From NCBI GenBank assembly GCA_019745155.1, contig JAIETM010000015.1, positions 1 to 64,000 on the forward strand: DNA of 64,000 nucleotides. The letters run 5' to 3'. How positions within the stretch are numbered: position 1 is the stretch's first letter; every line of letters begins with the position of its first letter. This DNA comes from Chitinophagaceae bacterium (GTDB lineage Bacteria; Bacteroidota; Bacteroidia; Chitinophagales; Chitinophagaceae). A model generated the notes under the pieces. That model was not told the origin of the DNA, searched no databases, and worked only from the letters and a program-made list of their open reading frames with translations. Positions 7,210-16,057 of the stretch are shown piece after piece. Both the position numbers and the translations under genes were made by a program.

Positions 7210-8043
7210 TTAGAGCAGGAAGTCTTTCAACGCTTGTACAATTTGTGTGGCACCCGTTCCATATAACATGGTCTGGTGATTGCCGCTTACTTCTACATAC
7301 TGACAATTACGCATCATCGCTACAGTAGCCAATGCGTTTTCTTTAGGTAATAAAGCAGCGTCCATGGTGTATACACCTGGACCATTGATGAGGATAGCGG
7401 GTTTGTCAACACCACTGATAAACTCCAACCAAGGTTCGCTTAATGCGCCTGTAACTGCCTCGATAATATGTACAGGATTGCTGCGCGGCGTTACGGTGCC
7501 ATCCGAGTTGTCTTTCACATCGGCGCGATAATAGCTGTTCATCGCATCTTGCCATTGATCAATATAGGGTGCCGCTTTTGCCTTTGCGATATAGGCTTCA
7601 AAAGAAGGGAAGGTCTGTCCTAAACGAGAGAGTGTAGGCCCCAGCATCTCCTTGGTATTGGGATGCATTTGTGCAGCTGCATCCAGCAAAAGCATTTTAT
7701 GAATGCGCTCAGGGTAATGTGCTGCTAGATAAAATGTAAGCAATGCACCGAATGAATGTCCGCCAATATCTGCTTTGTCGATACCCAAATGATCCAATAA
7801 ACCAATAATGTCTTTGGCATGATCGGCCATGGTGTAACCGCTGTCGGGATGATCGCTCAAGCCGCGCCCACGCAGATCAACACTGATCACATTAAAAGCG
7901 GGAGCAAGACCTGCTTCTATCAATCCATCAAATGCATGTGCATTGGCTGTAAGACCATGCATGAGGATAATGGTTTGGCCATCGCCGGGAAAATGCAAAT
8001 AGTGTAATTGAATGCCGTTGGTGGTAACAAAATTCGATTGCAT
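7210..8043 (-). CDS. Cytoplasmic alpha/beta hydrolase
   Basis: This is a 277-residue alpha/beta-hydrolase fold protein without signal peptide. Visible family marks are the oxyanion-hole HG in ILMHGLTANAHAFDGL, the RGRGLSDHP loop, the nucleophile elbow GHSFG, the acid region LLLDAAAQ, and the catalytic His in SGNHQTM. It resembles esterases or lactonases acting on small ester bonds; substrate unknown. The start at 8043 (MQSNFVTTNGIQLHY) is preferred over one seven residues upstream. It follows the TonB-receptor gene by 67 bp, with a GC-rich hairpin between. A cytoplasmic hydrolase here would complete a pathway begun by the secreted hydrolase and two transporters upstream. Confidence 0.85.
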   Translation of the reverse strand: MQSNFVTTNGIQLHYLHFPGDGQTIILMHGLTANAHAFDGLIEAGLAPAFNVISVDLRGRGLSDHPDSGYTMADHAKDIIGLLDHLGIDKADIGGHSFGALLTFYLAAHYPERIHKMLLLDAAAQMHPNTKEMLGPTLSRLGQTFPSFEAYIAKAKAAPYIDQWQDAMNSYYRADVKDNSDGTVTPRSNPVHIIEAVTGALSEPWLEFISGVDKPAILINGPGVYTMDAALLPKENALATVAMMRNCQYVEVSGNHQTMLYGTGATQIVQALKDFLL

Positions 8044-8065
8044 AGAAACCAATTTAAAAAGCAAG

Positions 8066-8087
8066 GTCGCCGGCAGATGCCGGCGAC
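8066..8087 (-). terminator. GC-rich hairpin between TonB receptor and hydrolase genes
   Basis: A perfect 9-bp stem, GTCGCCGGC / GCCGGCGAC, encloses an AGAT loop. On the minus strand it is followed after four bases by TTTTT, so it could be a weak or partial terminator that lowers expression of the genes downstream, or an mRNA-stabilising hairpin. Confidence 0.5.
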
Positions 8088-8110
8088 TGATTTGCTATTA
8101 TGAGACCATC

Positions 8111-10678
8111 CTATTTTTTACCGTTAGGTACATGCACTTTGATTTCAGCAGAGAATAATCTGCCAATAGAAGGTGAGCCAACAAACTCTCTTTGATCTAC
8201 ATTGAAGAGGTTGCTGATGCCAGCACCAAGACTAACCATATTGTTCACTTTATAACCAGCGCTCAGGTCGATAGTCGTGAAACCACCCAATGCACCCCAG
8301 TCGAAATTCTTCACGTAGTTTCTTGGTTGGCTATTGAGCGGGTTGATACCACCGTATACCACACCACGTCTGCCTTTACCGGCTGCAGTACCAATCTGGC
8401 TACCGCTATAGAAATCGAACTGCTGTACCCAGCGTGCAGAGAGGTTCAGGAACATTTTACCTTTTGCCAGATTGCTGAAGTTCAATGAAGTGGCGATTCT
8501 GTTCTTAGGTGCGTTCAAGCTTTTTTCTTCCAGAGAAACATAGCCATCTCTGTTAGCATCGTTCTTGATATTGTCTTTTTCAATATCACTGCCGAACCAA
8601 GAATATTTCAATGCCCATGATACATTATCAGAGAAGTAAACATTGGTACCAAGGTCAACACCATAAGCAGCTACCTGACCATAGTTGAAATAAGTTTGGA
8701 ACAAACCACCGCTCAATACACCTGCAGTGTTGGTAGTACCAGCAAATGCAGCAGCATGTGTTACAGGAATGCTACCTACACGCAATGCGCGGCCACCAAC
8801 AGAGATAGCAGGGCTGAGGAAGTTTTCAGAGCTACCGTAATAACCGTTGATATCGAGGTAGAACTTCTTACCAATTTGTCCCTTATAACCAACTTCCCAT
8901 GTACCGATGGTTTCCACTTTCAGTTTGTCGGTTACAGTAGGTGCGCTGTTTACATTACCACCATTGGGGATGTAAGAAACGCCTTCGCCATTACCGAATA
9001 CTATACCAAATACGTTTGCACTCTGGAAGAGGATGATGGGTGCTGCATTCGCACGGCCCCAGGTGATACGGAAACTACCACCGGGTACACCTTTTACAAA
9101 AGCAAACTTAGGTGCGAACAAAGTACCAAATACACTGTGGTCGTCTACACGAGCAGAACCAACCAGTTTGATATCAGCAGGTAAAGTTTTCTCAACTTGT
9201 AAAACACCACCCAGCTGTGTTACTTGAATCAATTGGTTGCCATCAGCAAGTGAAGTACCAAATGTATTCGGACGATCATTCTGATAGTTTACGCCTGCAA
9301 TCACGTTTACACCTGCTTCATCAAAGTTCCAGTTGTATTGTGCTTCAGCGTTCAAGCGACCAGACATTTCTTTGAAGCCTGCACCAGACTGGCTACCCAA
9401 ACGCATTGCGAATTGCTCTGCAGCATCAGGATCCAAACGACCTAAAGCAGGAAAGAGTGGGTTAGTAGGATCAGTAATGGTACTACGTGTTCTGTTATAG
9501 AAGTCGCGAGTATAGTTTACGTTACCGTAGCTGTTACCTACGTTTGTCCAAGTATAATACAGTTGTGCAAAGAATCTAGGTGATACATATTTACCCTGCA
9601 GGAAAGAGAAGCGCCAGTCGCGAATTTGGTTACGACCCACGTTGTTTACTGCCAGGAAATTGTTGGTGCTACCACCATAAGAGAAAATCAAATCAGACTT
9701 ACTATTCACACTATAATACAAGTGTGCTTCACCACGGAGGTGACGGAACTGGAAGTTACGTACACGCTCTGGTGTTGAAGTAGCAGGACCATACACGCTA
9801 CCACCAACATACACACTGTCTTGGAATGCAAAATCCTTACCAGTAGTGTATTCACCTGTGAGCTTGTATGCCCACTTGTTGTTGATTTTAGTAGCTGTTC
9901 TGAAACGACCACTGAACACTTCTTGATTACCGCCGCCAATCACCAATGTAGTTCCCTGATACTTACGAGGGTCTTTGGTAATAGTATTGGCAATACCATT
10001 GTGTGCATTAGGACCATAGAGTGCAGAGTTAGGGCCCAGCACTACTTCAAAACGCTCTACATCTTCTTTGATCACCGTGTTCATGATACCAACTGGTAAG
10101 CCAGAGCCACCAGCCATCATGCTGTTACGGCCATCGGTCATCTGCAAAATCTTTGCATTGAATGCGTTGTTGAAACCACGTGCGTTAAAACCAACACCGT
10201 TTACACCGGTACGAACGAATTCTACGCCTTGCAGCTTAGAAGCCAATTCGCCAATGTTGAAAGATGAAGATTGCTCCAAATCTTTAGCAGTGATCACACT
10301 AATAGAAGCTGGGGCACGGGTAATTTTTTCCGGACGCTTACTGGCAGATACAACTACTTCATCGCCGATGCCTGCAGAAGCAGCCATACCAACGTTGAGG
10401 GTAATGTTACTGCTGGCATCTACTTGTTTGATGACATCACTGTAGCCAACAAAAGTTACCGCAATGGTGATTTTGCCGGGCTTAGAAACAGAAAGGCTGA
10501 AATTGCCGTCTTGATCTGTGAAAGTGCCTGAGCCAGTAGAGCGAATGCTCACTGCTGCGCCAGCAAGTGGTTCGCCAGTTTTGCTGTCTGTTACTTTACC
10601 GCTGATCTTTACAGCAGATTGAGCCCATACTGCCGTATGCAGTAATAATAATCCAAGGATGGTCAGAAGCCTTCTCAT
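8111..10678 (-). CDS. TonB-dependent outer-membrane receptor
   Basis: This 855-residue receptor imports a ligand across the outer membrane using TonB energy. Order: signal peptide (1-19, ending VWA-QS), a carboxypeptidase-regulatory-like beta-sandwich (about 23-100; SGKVTDSKTGEPLAGAAVSI), a TonB-box-like stretch and plug (about 105-225; VVVSASKRPEKITRAPASISV), then a beta-barrel to the C-terminus. It is not a SusC protein: it is shorter, lacks a SusD partner, and resembles siderophore/metabolite receptors. It is 3 bp downstream of a secreted alpha/beta hydrolase gene and thus part of the 13155-8111 run. The ligand may be an ester-containing molecule, judged from the neighbours. Confidence 0.92.
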   Translation of the reverse strand: MRRLLTILGLLLLHTAVWAQSAVKISGKVTDSKTGEPLAGAAVSIRSTGSGTFTDQDGNFSLSVSKPGKITIAVTFVGYSDVIKQVDASSNITLNVGMAASAGIGDEVVVSASKRPEKITRAPASISVITAKDLEQSSSFNIGELASKLQGVEFVRTGVNGVGFNARGFNNAFNAKILQMTDGRNSMMAGGSGLPVGIMNTVIKEDVERFEVVLGPNSALYGPNAHNGIANTITKDPRKYQGTTLVIGGGNQEVFSGRFRTATKINNKWAYKLTGEYTTGKDFAFQDSVYVGGSVYGPATSTPERVRNFQFRHLRGEAHLYYSVNSKSDLIFSYGGSTNNFLAVNNVGRNQIRDWRFSFLQGKYVSPRFFAQLYYTWTNVGNSYGNVNYTRDFYNRTRSTITDPTNPLFPALGRLDPDAAEQFAMRLGSQSGAGFKEMSGRLNAEAQYNWNFDEAGVNVIAGVNYQNDRPNTFGTSLADGNQLIQVTQLGGVLQVEKTLPADIKLVGSARVDDHSVFGTLFAPKFAFVKGVPGGSFRITWGRANAAPIILFQSANVFGIVFGNGEGVSYIPNGGNVNSAPTVTDKLKVETIGTWEVGYKGQIGKKFYLDINGYYGSSENFLSPAISVGGRALRVGSIPVTHAAAFAGTTNTAGVLSGGLFQTYFNYGQVAAYGVDLGTNVYFSDNVSWALKYSWFGSDIEKDNIKNDANRDGYVSLEEKSLNAPKNRIATSLNFSNLAKGKMFLNLSARWVQQFDFYSGSQIGTAAGKGRRGVVYGGINPLNSQPRNYVKNFDWGALGGFTTIDLSAGYKVNNMVSLGAGISNLFNVDQREFVGSPSIGRLFSAEIKVHVPNGKK

Positions 10679-10681
10679 GGT

Positions 10682-11626
10682 CTATTTGGTTTTGGTTGAT
10701 AATGATTGTTTGGTATCTAAAAAGGTTAGGACGCTTTGGTTGAACGCATCAGCCTGTTCAAACTGCACCAGGTGTCCTGCTTGCAGGAATACGGTTTGTT
10801 GTTTGGGGATGGCTGTGCCAATATTGGCGATGCTTTCTATGGTGGCTTTGGGATGCAGGAGCTTGTTAGGAATCAATGCATCTTCTTTACCGAATACGAT
10901 CAATGTTGGTTGTGTGATGGATGATAACTCGGTTTGTACCGGATGCGTCAACATACCTTTCACACCTGCGGTGATTTGTTGACAATAATCCATAAAGCCG
11001 GCACACTGTTTCAATTGGATGCGGTCATTGATCAATGCTTGTGCAGTAGCAGGAACCTGCACAAAATTTTTCGCGAAAGATGCTTTGATCGCATCATCAT
11101 TTTGATTGAAATAGAATTGCGGTGTGGCATATGTCAGTAAGATATTCTTTTCAGTTTCAGTAAACGTTTCGAAGCCTGCTGGTGCAGCCAGAATCAGTTT
11201 GCTCACCAATGCTGGAGCTTTCAGCGCTGTGATCATGGCGATTTGTCCGCCCATGGAATGACTAGCCAAAACAATTTTTTTCAGCTTCAATTGTTGTGTG
11301 AAGCGGATGATGAGGTCAGCATAATCATCGAGGCGACTGGTATTCTTCTCCGGCCAATGTTTGCTGCTAGCACCATATGCAGGTAAATCAATAGCAATGC
11401 AGCGATATTTTTTGGAGAGTGCATCAATATTGTTAGTCCAATGTCCGGCATTGCCACCCAAACCATGAATGAATACAATCGTTTCGCCCTTGCCTTGATC
11501 GATATAAGCCAGTTGCAGACTGTCGATCTGTACATGCTTTAGTTTGGCTGCATAGAAAGGGGCACAGTTTTGTGCAGACAACTGTGTAAAGGCAATCAGT
11601 GCTATGAGAAGAATGTATTTTTTCAT
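10682..11626 (-). CDS. Secreted (periplasmic) alpha/beta hydrolase
   Basis: This is a 314-residue alpha/beta hydrolase with a cleavable signal peptide (MKKYILLIALIAFTQLSAQN). Key motifs are the oxyanion HGLGG in IVFIHGLGGNAGHW, the nucleophile elbow SHSMGG, the acid strand LIVFGKEDALIP, and the catalytic His in FLQAGHLVQFEQ. It overlaps the symporter gene by 4 bp (ATGA) and is followed 3 bp later by the TonB receptor gene, so translation is probably coupled. Its expected role is to cut a substrate delivered by the receptor so that the product can enter through the symporter. The substrate is unknown. Confidence 0.88.
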   Translation of the reverse strand: MKKYILLIALIAFTQLSAQNCAPFYAAKLKHVQIDSLQLAYIDQGKGETIVFIHGLGGNAGHWTNNIDALSKKYRCIAIDLPAYGASSKHWPEKNTSRLDDYADLIIRFTQQLKLKKIVLASHSMGGQIAMITALKAPALVSKLILAAPAGFETFTETEKNILLTYATPQFYFNQNDDAIKASFAKNFVQVPATAQALINDRIQLKQCAGFMDYCQQITAGVKGMLTHPVQTELSSITQPTLIVFGKEDALIPNKLLHPKATIESIANIGTAIPKQQTVFLQAGHLVQFEQADAFNQSVLTFLDTKQSLSTKTK

Positions 11627-13155
11627 GCAACTTGTTTTTTGGGTTTCATGACAAAATACAACAGGGTGCCCACAGTGAGTGAAGCAATAATGGCTAAAGC
11701 CGATGCAATACCCGGATTACGCGTACCTGCTTCCATATAAGGAGTGAGGCGGAGATAGTAGACGCCGAAATGCGTGAGTAAAGCAGTAATGCTTGCTGCA
11801 GCCGGAACCAATGCAGGTACTTCTTTTAAGAAAATACCAAATAAGACAGGTACAAATGCTGCAGAGAAATAAGCATACACACCATTTTGTGCGAAGATGC
11901 CCACGCTGAGATCTGGATGTTGAATCTGGCGATAAGAAAGCCAGGTGCTTACTATAGCGAGTAAAACAATGATGAGTCTATTCAATAATAATTCACTGAT
12001 CAATCCTTTTCTGCCATCATCAGAGCGGATGATGCTATTACCAGTGAGTGGTTTTAAAATATCTGAAGTAACGGTGGTGCTGATGGATTGAATCAAGCCT
12101 TCGAGTGTTGACATACCTGCAGAGATCATACCCAATACCAGAATAATGGCGATATACACAGGGAAACGACCAACTACAAATGCACTCATGATGCCATCGA
12201 GTGGAATTTTATTGCCGTTCACGGTTAAATCAGGGAAGAACAAGCGGGCATACAAACCTGCGAATACCACAAAGAAGAACAATGCCTGTACGGTTATGGC
12301 AACCGTAAGAAACTTGTTCAGGTCTTTATCATTCTTCAGTAAAAGCGATTTGGTGAGGATATGTGGCTGACAAATAATGGCCACGCCTACAATGATCTGG
12401 CATGCGATTACTTCGAATGCATCGCGGAATAGCGGACTAGCTGCATTGAATGGTTGTGTGAGTGCTGGATCAACAGCTTTGAGTTGCGCAAAAAATCCGT
12501 TGAGACCGCTTTCGAAATAACTGTAACCAGATGTGATGAAGATGATGGCAACAATGATTTTCAGGATAGCTTGAATAGTATTGGTGTACACCATGCTATT
12601 CGCGCCGCCAAACATCATATAAGTAAACGTGAAAGCGACAACGCCAATCAGCGTAGGGAATACTTCTAGATTGAGTGATTTGGAAATGATTTGTGTAAGA
12701 CCAACGCAGATCAAGACGATAAAGGCAATCATTAAGAAGGTGAGAAAGCCAAAATAAAGTGCAAAGCCTTTGCTGCCGTAGCGATTGCCCATCCATTGTG
12801 CAATGGTTCTGGCGTTTACGACTTGTCCGAATTTTCTAAAACGTCTGGAGAGAATGGCAAGCGATACCAAAGAACCTATCGGTAAGAAGATACCCATAGA
12901 AAGAAATCCACTCAAACCATAATAAGCAACAAAGCCGGGGTTGATGATGAATGTTGCAGCACTGCTCATGGAAGCTGCGAGCGATAATCCAACGAGTCCG
13001 GGTGAGAAATGCATGCTACCCAAAGCGTAGTCGGCCATATTCTTGGTACGTAGTGCGCCTCTAATCACAAAGAAGAGGACGACGGCCACATAGCAGAACA
13101 ATGTGCACCAAACGGCGGTAACCATAGCAGGGGAGGCAAGCTGCTTCATAGGCAA
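11623..13155 (-). CDS. Sodium:solute symporter (SSS family)
   Basis: This 510-residue inner-membrane protein has about 13 helices. SSS features are MADYALGSMHFSPGLVGLSLAASMSSAATFI at residues 35-65, the helix-8 region LVLGMISAGMSTLEGLIQSISTTVTSDI, and the GYSYF and GGANSMVYTNTIQA segments. It resembles pantothenate/proline-type or monocarboxylate symporters; the solute is not predictable. It is the first gene of a run (symporter, secreted hydrolase, TonB receptor, cytoplasmic hydrolase, SulP, thioesterase), which implies uptake of the hydrolysis product of a larger compound. The start is taken at 13155 (MPMKQL); the second Met at 13149 is also possible. Confidence 0.9.
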   Translation of the reverse strand: MPMKQLASPAMVTAVWCTLFCYVAVVLFFVIRGALRTKNMADYALGSMHFSPGLVGLSLAASMSSAATFIINPGFVAYYGLSGFLSMGIFLPIGSLVSLAILSRRFRKFGQVVNARTIAQWMGNRYGSKGFALYFGFLTFLMIAFIVLICVGLTQIISKSLNLEVFPTLIGVVAFTFTYMMFGGANSMVYTNTIQAILKIIVAIIFITSGYSYFESGLNGFFAQLKAVDPALTQPFNAASPLFRDAFEVIACQIIVGVAIICQPHILTKSLLLKNDKDLNKFLTVAITVQALFFFVVFAGLYARLFFPDLTVNGNKIPLDGIMSAFVVGRFPVYIAIILVLGMISAGMSTLEGLIQSISTTVTSDILKPLTGNSIIRSDDGRKGLISELLLNRLIIVLLAIVSTWLSYRQIQHPDLSVGIFAQNGVYAYFSAAFVPVLFGIFLKEVPALVPAAASITALLTHFGVYYLRLTPYMEAGTRNPGIASALAIIASLTVGTLLYFVMKPKKQVA

Positions 13156-13254
13156 TCAATCGGCGATGAAAGTAACCTGACACATGTTAGTATTGGCATC
13201 GGCACTTGCCAAAGTGCCCAAAAATCAGGTGAACGGAAATGCTTAGACGGCGAA

Positions 13255-13989
13255 TCAGAGAAAGGAAATGCGCTTCATCAGCTTGTCGCGATAGGTTTTG
13301 CCCACAGGAATTCTGGCCGCACCAATGAGGATATCGTCTTCTTCAATGGCTTCTACCTTGTCCATATTCACCAGATAAGAGCGGTGTACGCGCATGAAAC
13401 TGGCATCGGGGAATTTCTCTTCTACGGTCTTTAAGTTGGTATTGAGTAAGTATTTACCTGTTGCTGTGCAGATCAATGCATAGATATCGGAAGCTTCTAC
13501 CCAGAGAATGTCTTTGAGCCAGACCTTCTCCATGCGGTTGCGTGTTTTCACAAAAATGCTATCGCCAATGCCTAGTGCTTCTTTCAATGGCGGCGTAGGC
13601 TGCACATCTTTTTTCTGTGCCGCATTGTGAAGGGTTAGCTCGATGGTGGCGTATAAAGTATCTGCTGTTACAGGTTTCACCAGATAAGCATAAGGCTCGG
13701 TGAGTTTGGCTTTTTCGATGGTGGCTGCATCGGCTAGTGCAGTAAGGAAGATAAATGGTGCCAATTGTTTTTCGCGGAGTTGTTTGCCGAGTTCAATGCC
13801 ATTCATTTCTCCGGCCAGGCCAATATCAAGTAGCACTAGATCGGGCTTTTGTTGGTGGATCAGTTGCAAAGCTTCTTCACCATTATCACATTGCCCCAAT
13901 ACTTCAAAGCCCAGATCGTTAAGCGAAAGGGTAATTTCTTTGGCAATGATCCAATCATCTTCTACCAGCAGTATCTTTATTCCGGCCAT
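13255..13989 (-). CDS. LytTR-type response regulator
   Basis: This 244-residue regulator has an N-terminal receiver (residues 4-120) with acidic pair E10/D11/D12, phospho-acceptor D55 (LVLLDIGLAG), T83 and K105, and a C-terminal LytTR DNA-binding domain (about 140-240) with FVKTRNRMEKVWLKDILWVEASD and the MRVHRSYLVN motif. It is divergent from a 7TM histidine kinase gene (37 bp between start codons), its obvious partner. It lies just downstream of the symporter operon promoter region on the same strand as that operon, so it may regulate it. Confidence 0.93.
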   Translation of the reverse strand: MAGIKILLVEDDWIIAKEITLSLNDLGFEVLGQCDNGEEALQLIHQQKPDLVLLDIGLAGEMNGIELGKQLREKQLAPFIFLTALADAATIEKAKLTEPYAYLVKPVTADTLYATIELTLHNAAQKKDVQPTPPLKEALGIGDSIFVKTRNRMEKVWLKDILWVEASDIYALICTATGKYLLNTNLKTVEEKFPDASFMRVHRSYLVNMDKVEAIEEDDILIGAARIPVGKTYRDKLMKRISFL

Positions 13990-14026
13990 AACAATATTAG
14001 TCGGCTAAATTAATCATTATTCCTGC

Positions 14027-16057
14027 TTGAAATATTGGCTCACCATATTCTTTAGCTTTCTACTTGCTTTCACGCAAGCGGATACAACGAAGTATGTTTA
14101 CTCAGGTACCCCATTGCAAATAAAGGAAGCTAGCCAGCAATGGATGGTGCTTGACCCATTTACAAGTGAGCTGATTGTGTATCAAGGCAAGGGAGAGATA
14201 CCGGTTCAGCTAAGGCAGAAATCAAACATTTTCGAGTCGAGCTTTGTGTTGGAAAACAAAAGTGGCTTTGATCGTTCATTGGTTTTGCAATTTCCCAAAT
14301 CGGGCTATGTGCATGTTGTGGTGAATGGGCAAGAGAAAAAATCAACTGGCGCTTTGCTTCCCTTACAGCAGCGAGATCTGCCTGTGCATGTGATGGCTGT
14401 ACAGTTAGCAATTCCTAAGGATAGTAGCCTTACTATACAAGTACAGTTTTTACCTACTTATGGCATGTATGTGCCGGCCAAGTTTGATGTGAAAGTAGAA
14501 GACATGGTCTTGTTTGAAAAGAATGATACCAGTCGTTTGTTCTGGCAAGGAATATTTCTAGGCATCTTCATGGTAATGGCGCTTTACAATCTCTTCATCT
14601 ATTTTGGTGTGCGCGATATCAGTTATCTGTATTTCGTTTTGAGTATTGTAGGCTTGGGTTTATACATCGCGTTCTATTATGGATTTGGAATGGAGTATCT
14701 CTGGCCGAATGCGCCAAGATGGGATAGTTTCTGTTACACGATCATCGTGCCTTTCACGAATATGAGTCGCCTATTGTTTACACGCTCATACCTAAATACT
14801 CCTGTATTGACGCCTTCGATTAACTGGTTGTTGAAGTTATTATTGCTGGCATCAGGTGTATTGCTGGTGATCAGCTTTACAGGCTATGCGTTGGATATTG
14901 ATATACTTGGACAGCTGGTAGATTTTATTGGTATACTGGGTATTCTTGTCTACATCTTGATGTTGAGTGCGGGCTTGGTGGCCTATTATCAGGATCATTA
15001 TGCACCGGCACGTTATTTTATTCTGGCCAATATTTTGTTGGTGATTGGTGCCATTCTTTTCATTCTGCGCGAATTGAATTTTTTGCCGGATACTTTTATC
15101 ACGCGTTATTTAGTACAGATTGGTTTCTTGGTGCAGGTAATTGTATTTGCCTTGGGTTTAACGCAACGATACAATCTATTGAAGTTGGAAGCAGCGCAAC
15201 AGCGAATCGATAGTGAGTTGGAGAAGAAGGAAATGATTGAAAAACAGAAAGAATTGTTACAGGTGCAGGTAGATCAGCAGACCAAGGATTTGAAAGCCCA
15301 GAACCTGCAGTTGGAAGCATTTATTCAACAGTTGGAAGAATCGCGCAGCCAGTTAACAGAGCTCAATCAGGTGAAGGATAAATTATTTTCCATCATCTCA
15401 CATGATTTGCGTAATCCACTCGCAACTATGCAATCTTTTCTGAAATTGATTACAGAGCGGCATGATCAGTTGAGTGAAACGGATAAAGAGAAACTGATTG
15501 CTGAAGCACAGCAATCTTTAGATTACTTGAATCAGTTACTCTATAATTTATTGCAGTGGAGTAAGAGTCAGATGCAGTTGCTGGAATTCAGGCCAGATTA
15601 TCAATCGGTGCTTGATGCATTAGAAAGAAATAGGCGTTTGTTGTTTTTACAGGCGCAGATGAAACAAATTCAGGTGCAGGTATCTTCTACTGATGCATTA
15701 ACGGTGTATGCTGATAAGGACATGTTGGATTTTATGCTGCGTAATTTGTTGAGTAATGCCATTAAGTTCAGCAACAAACAATCTCAAGTCAATATCCGTG
15801 CATGGAAGGAAGGTGATGCAACAATGATAGCTGTACAAGATGAGGGTATTGGCATGAGTGAGCAGATCAAGGAACAATTGCTGCATGCCAATATTACCAG
15901 CTCACGCAGAGGAACAGGCAAGGAGCGTGGCACAGGCTTGGGCGTATTGATCACCAAAGAATTTATTACCCGTCACGGTGGTGAAATGCATATAAAAACC
16001 GCACCCGGTGAGGGCACGGTCTTTACATTGGTTTTCCCTGATGCATCTACAGATTAG
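14027..16057 (+). CDS. 7TM sensor histidine kinase (7TMR-DISM type)
   Basis: This 676-residue kinase has a signal peptide (1-18), a periplasmic 7TMR-DISMED2-like sensing domain (about 20-160), seven transmembrane helices (about 170-385; starts FWQGIFLGIFMVMALYNLFIYFG), a coiled coil (390-450), a HisKA domain with phospho-accepting H459 in IISHDLRNPL, and an ATPase domain with N-box NLLSNAIKFS, G1 VQDEGIGMS and G2 GTGLGVLI. The DISMED2 domain is thought to bind carbohydrates or related ligands. It is divergently paired with the LytTR regulator. Its stop overlaps the stop of the convergent CoA-transferase gene. Confidence 0.92.
   Translation: MKYWLTIFFSFLLAFTQADTTKYVYSGTPLQIKEASQQWMVLDPFTSELIVYQGKGEIPVQLRQKSNIFESSFVLENKSGFDRSLVLQFPKSGYVHVVVNGQEKKSTGALLPLQQRDLPVHVMAVQLAIPKDSSLTIQVQFLPTYGMYVPAKFDVKVEDMVLFEKNDTSRLFWQGIFLGIFMVMALYNLFIYFGVRDISYLYFVLSIVGLGLYIAFYYGFGMEYLWPNAPRWDSFCYTIIVPFTNMSRLLFTRSYLNTPVLTPSINWLLKLLLLASGVLLVISFTGYALDIDILGQLVDFIGILGILVYILMLSAGLVAYYQDHYAPARYFILANILLVIGAILFILRELNFLPDTFITRYLVQIGFLVQVIVFALGLTQRYNLLKLEAAQQRIDSELEKKEMIEKQKELLQVQVDQQTKDLKAQNLQLEAFIQQLEESRSQLTELNQVKDKLFSIISHDLRNPLATMQSFLKLITERHDQLSETDKEKLIAEAQQSLDYLNQLLYNLLQWSKSQMQLLEFRPDYQSVLDALERNRRLLFLQAQMKQIQVQVSSTDALTVYADKDMLDFMLRNLLSNAIKFSNKQSQVNIRAWKEGDATMIAVQDEGIGMSEQIKEQLLHANITSSRRGTGKERGTGLGVLITKEFITRHGGEMHIKTAPGEGTVFTLVFPDASTD

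Noticed and set aside
8192-10445. Several plus-strand ORFs opposite the TonB receptor
   Set aside because: Antisense shadows of a clearly coding frame; the translations show no domain.
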